From the NCBI RefSeq assembly GCF_000381065.1, contig NZ_KB905845.1, positions 97,528 through 161,527 of the forward strand: a stretch of DNA of 64,000 nt, written 5' to 3'. This DNA comes from Propionispira raffinosivorans DSM 20765. GTDB taxonomy: Bacteria; Bacillota; Negativicutes; Selenomonadales; Selenomonadaceae. Of the stretch, positions 62,019 through 64,000 are shown piece by piece (position 1 is the stretch's first letter; each line of letters begins with the position of its first letter). The position numbers were made by a program, and so were the translations under genes. The notes beneath the pieces were generated by a model, which had not been told where the DNA came from, made no database searches, and worked only from the letters and a program-made list of their open reading frames with translations.

Positions 62019-63548
62019 TTATAATGGAATATTGCCATGTTTTTTAGCAGGGCTATCTTCGCGTTTGCTAGCAAGCATGTTCAATGCCGTAATAATACGA
62101 GGTCTTGTTTCACTTGGTTCAATAACCATATCGACATAACCACGTTCCGCAGCTTTATAAGGTGTTGCAAACTCTTCAACATATTCAGCAGTTTTAACAG
62201 CAACATCAGGATCTTTACGGAAAATAATATTGGCCGCACCAGCAGGTCCCATAACAGCAATTTCAGCTGTAGGCCAAGCCATAACCTGATCAGCACCCAG
62301 TTCATGTGAGCACATCGCAATGTAAGATCCGCCATAAGCTTTACGTATAATAACTGTAACTTTTGGTACAGTTGCTTCACAATAAGCATATAACATTTTT
62401 GCACCATGACGAATAATACCGCCATATTCTTGATCCGTACCTGGTAAGAAACCTGGTACATCTACAAGATTTACGACTGGAATATTGAAGGCATCACAAA
62501 AACGAATAAAGCGAGCTGACTTATCGGATGCATTGACATCAAGGCAACCTGCCATTACTGCTGGTTGATTCGCAATAATACCAACGGATCTACCATCAAA
62601 ACGAGCAAAACAAGTAATGATGTTCTGCGCGAAATGTTCATGAACTTCATAAAAATCGCCATTATCAACTAAGGATGTAATAACATCTTTCATGTCATAA
62701 GGCATATTAGGATTATCAGGAATAACCGTATTTAGACTTTCATCCATACGAGATGCATCATCATCCGTTTCAACAATTGGTGCGTCTTCCATGTTATTGC
62801 TCGGCAAGAAACTCAACAGATAACGAATCTGATTTATACAGTCTTCTTCATTTTCTGCAGCAAAATGAGCCACACCAGAAGTAGAATTATGAGTCATTGC
62901 TCCACCAAGTTGTTCTGCTGTAACTTCTTCTGCCGTAACAGATTTTATAACAGCCGGACCCGTAATAAACATTTGGCTCGTATTTTTCACCATATAAATA
63001 AAGTCAGTGATAGCTGGTGAATATACAGCTCCACCAGCACATGGTCCCATGATTACAGAAATCTGTGGAACAACACCCGATGCTGCTGTATTTCTAAAGA
63101 AAATATTTCCGTAACCACATAATGCATCAACAGCTTCTTGAATACGAGCACCGCCTGAATCATTGATTCCAATAACTGGCGCTCCCATTTTCATAGCCAA
63201 ATCCATAACTTTACAGATTTTAGCTGCATGCATTTCGCCCAGTGACCCACCTTCAACTGTGAAATCCTGTGCATATGCATATACGAGACGGCCATCAACC
63301 GTACCATAACCGCTTATAACTCCTTCGGCTGGTAAATCTTTCTTTTCCTGACCGAAGTTCGTACAACGATGTTTCATAAACAGATCTAATTCGACAAAAG
63401 TATCTTCGTCAAAGAACATATTAATGCGTTCACGAGCTGTCATTTTACCTTTTGCATGTTGTTTTTCAATACGAGCAGCTCCGCCGCCCTGCATGATCTT
63501 TTCTTTGGTTTGATTCATAAGATCAATCTTTTCTTGAACAGTAGCCAT
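62019..63548 (-). CDS. mmdA: Methylmalonyl-CoA decarboxylase alpha subunit
   Basis: A 509-residue carboxyltransferase (MmdA), which moves CO2 from (S)-methylmalonyl-CoA to biotin, giving propionyl-CoA. Typical parts are MTARERINMFFDEDTF, GGSLGEMHAAKICKVMDLA, INDSGGARIQEAVDAL, MGPCAGGAVYSPAITDF and PGFLPGTDQEYGGIIRHGAK. Propionyl-CoA carboxylase beta subunits are very similar; the neighbouring carrier, MmdE-like protein and epimerase favour the decarboxylase. AGGAGGTATA precedes the ATG. Confidence 0.92.
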   Translation of the reverse strand: MATVQEKIDLMNQTKEKIMQGGGAARIEKQHAKGKMTARERINMFFDEDTFVELDLFMKHRCTNFGQEKKDLPAEGVISGYGTVDGRLVYAYAQDFTVEGGSLGEMHAAKICKVMDLAMKMGAPVIGINDSGGARIQEAVDALCGYGNIFFRNTAASGVVPQISVIMGPCAGGAVYSPAITDFIYMVKNTSQMFITGPAVIKSVTAEEVTAEQLGGAMTHNSTSGVAHFAAENEEDCINQIRYLLSFLPSNNMEDAPIVETDDDASRMDESLNTVIPDNPNMPYDMKDVITSLVDNGDFYEVHEHFAQNIITCFARFDGRSVGIIANQPAVMAGCLDVNASDKSARFIRFCDAFNIPVVNLVDVPGFLPGTDQEYGGIIRHGAKMLYAYCEATVPKVTVIIRKAYGGSYIAMCSHELGADQVMAWPTAEIAVMGPAGAANIIFRKDPDVAVKTAEYVEEFATPYKAAERGYVDMVIEPSETRPRIITALNMLASKREDSPAKKHGNIPL

Positions 63549-63604
63549 TATATACCTCCTACAAAAACTAGCGTATCTTTAAAAATACAAGTTATGTGTA
63601 AATT

Positions 63605-64000
63605 TTATTTATTGCGTTGGCAAAGTTCAACTAAAATACCACCGGTAGATTTTGGATGAACAAACGCAATACTTGATCCGCCCGCACCATAACGTGGTTT
63701 TTCATCAATCATACGAACGCCTTTTGCCAATAAATCTGCAATCGTTTGTTCAATATTATCAACGCGAAGTGCAATATGCTGAATCCCGTTTCTGCCATTA
63801 TTTTTTTCAATGAATTTTGCAATTGGACCATCTGGAGACGTCGATTCCAAAAGTTCTAATTCGCTGTCACCGGATGGTATAAAGCAAACTTTTACTTTTT
63901 GTTCTTCAACTACTTCTTCGCCTGTTGCTTTAAGACCAAGAATATCTGTATAGAATTTTTTTGCTTCTGCTAAGTCAGCAACAGCAATACCAATATGATC
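63605..64000 (-). CDS. mce: Methylmalonyl-CoA epimerase (5' end missing)
   Basis: The visible part is 131 residues ending LVELCQRNK; the N-terminus lies past the right edge. It reads DHIGIAVADLAEAKKFYTDI, then LELLESTSPDGPIAKFIEKN, GIQHIALRVDNIEQTIADL and PKSTGGILVELC. The metal-binding His residues (DHIG, QHIAL) and Glu of VELC are present. It interconverts (R)- and (S)-methylmalonyl-CoA, feeding MmdA. The frame stays open to position 64000, so the gene continues beyond the window. Confidence 0.93.
   Translation of the reverse strand, partial: DHIGIAVADLAEAKKFYTDILGLKATGEEVVEEQKVKVCFIPSGDSELELLESTSPDGPIAKFIEKNNGRNGIQHIALRVDNIEQTIADLLAKGVRMIDEKPRYGAGGSSIAFVHPKSTGGILVELCQRNK

Noticed and set aside
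62019..63548. Propionyl-CoA carboxylase beta subunit
   Set aside because: The fold is shared, but no biotin carboxylase gene is near and the MmdE-like and carrier genes favour the decarboxylase.

Overview
The window looks like chromosome from a diderm Firmicute of the class Negativicutes. Three things point there: an outer-membrane porin with an N-terminal SLH domain and a C-terminal Phe; a methylmalonyl-CoA decarboxylase operon (mmdA, mmdE-like, mmdC) beside methylmalonyl-CoA epimerase, typical of propionate producers; and Firmicute-type housekeeping blocks with CIRCE, T-box leaders and an N-extended L27 with its Prp protease. Several blocks match the classical Bacillus/Clostridium order but lack the sporulation genes usually found inside them (gpr-spoIIP, yqfCD, spoIVFAB, spo0B), so a non-sporing lineage is likely. 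A cheV gene hints at motility. A relative of Pectinatus or Propionispira would fit, but the genus is a guess.

Layout. Positions 1-3300 are an AT-rich accessory patch: a MarR regulator, a secreted protein of unknown function, a hexapeptide-repeat protein, a small secreted peptide gene behind three TGAAGA repeats spaced exactly 11 bp, a remnant of an IS256-type transposase and two other gene-like fragments. From 3330 on, almost everything lies on the minus strand, so the biological order runs from high to low coordinates. 3330-6437: floA-nfeD membrane operon, then yqeY and rpsU. 6527-15033: hrcA-grpE-dnaK-dnaJ heat-shock operon under CIRCE, followed by RNA and protein modification genes (prmA, rsmE, mtaB, HIT). 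15138-18076: hemW, lepA. 18295: rpsT on the plus strand. 18697-22784: holA, comEC, comEA. 22964-28948: leuS and ileS, each behind a T-box leader. 29476-30787: lgt and four tRNAs on the plus strand.

30898-37068 is an envelope, sugar and chemotaxis stretch: SLH porin, orphan PTS EIIC, RpiR regulator, DUF535 protein and CheV. 37426-45744 is a ribosome-assembly and metabolism run: cvfB, rsfS, LCP protein, yqeK, nadD, a 54-residue membrane peptide coupled to proA, proA, proB, yhbY, obgE and rpmA. It continues through prp, rplU, rng and two TIGR radical-SAM genes. 50674-59672 is the shape and division cluster: rodA, minEDC, mrdA, mreDCB, radC, maf and a DUF4321 protein. An ArsB/NhaD-type permease and the decarboxylase operon close the window; the epimerase gene runs off the right edge.

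No intact mobile element, CRISPR array, defence island or phage was found. The best candidates for a second look are regulatory: the ileS T-box with a divergent T-box sequence and two tandem terminators, the 11-bp repeat promoter at 3150-3205, the inverted repeat over the rpsT promoter, and the very long hairpin between rpmA and obgE. Small coupled genes missed by length cut-offs (rpsU, mmdE-like, the proA-coupled peptide) are annotated here.
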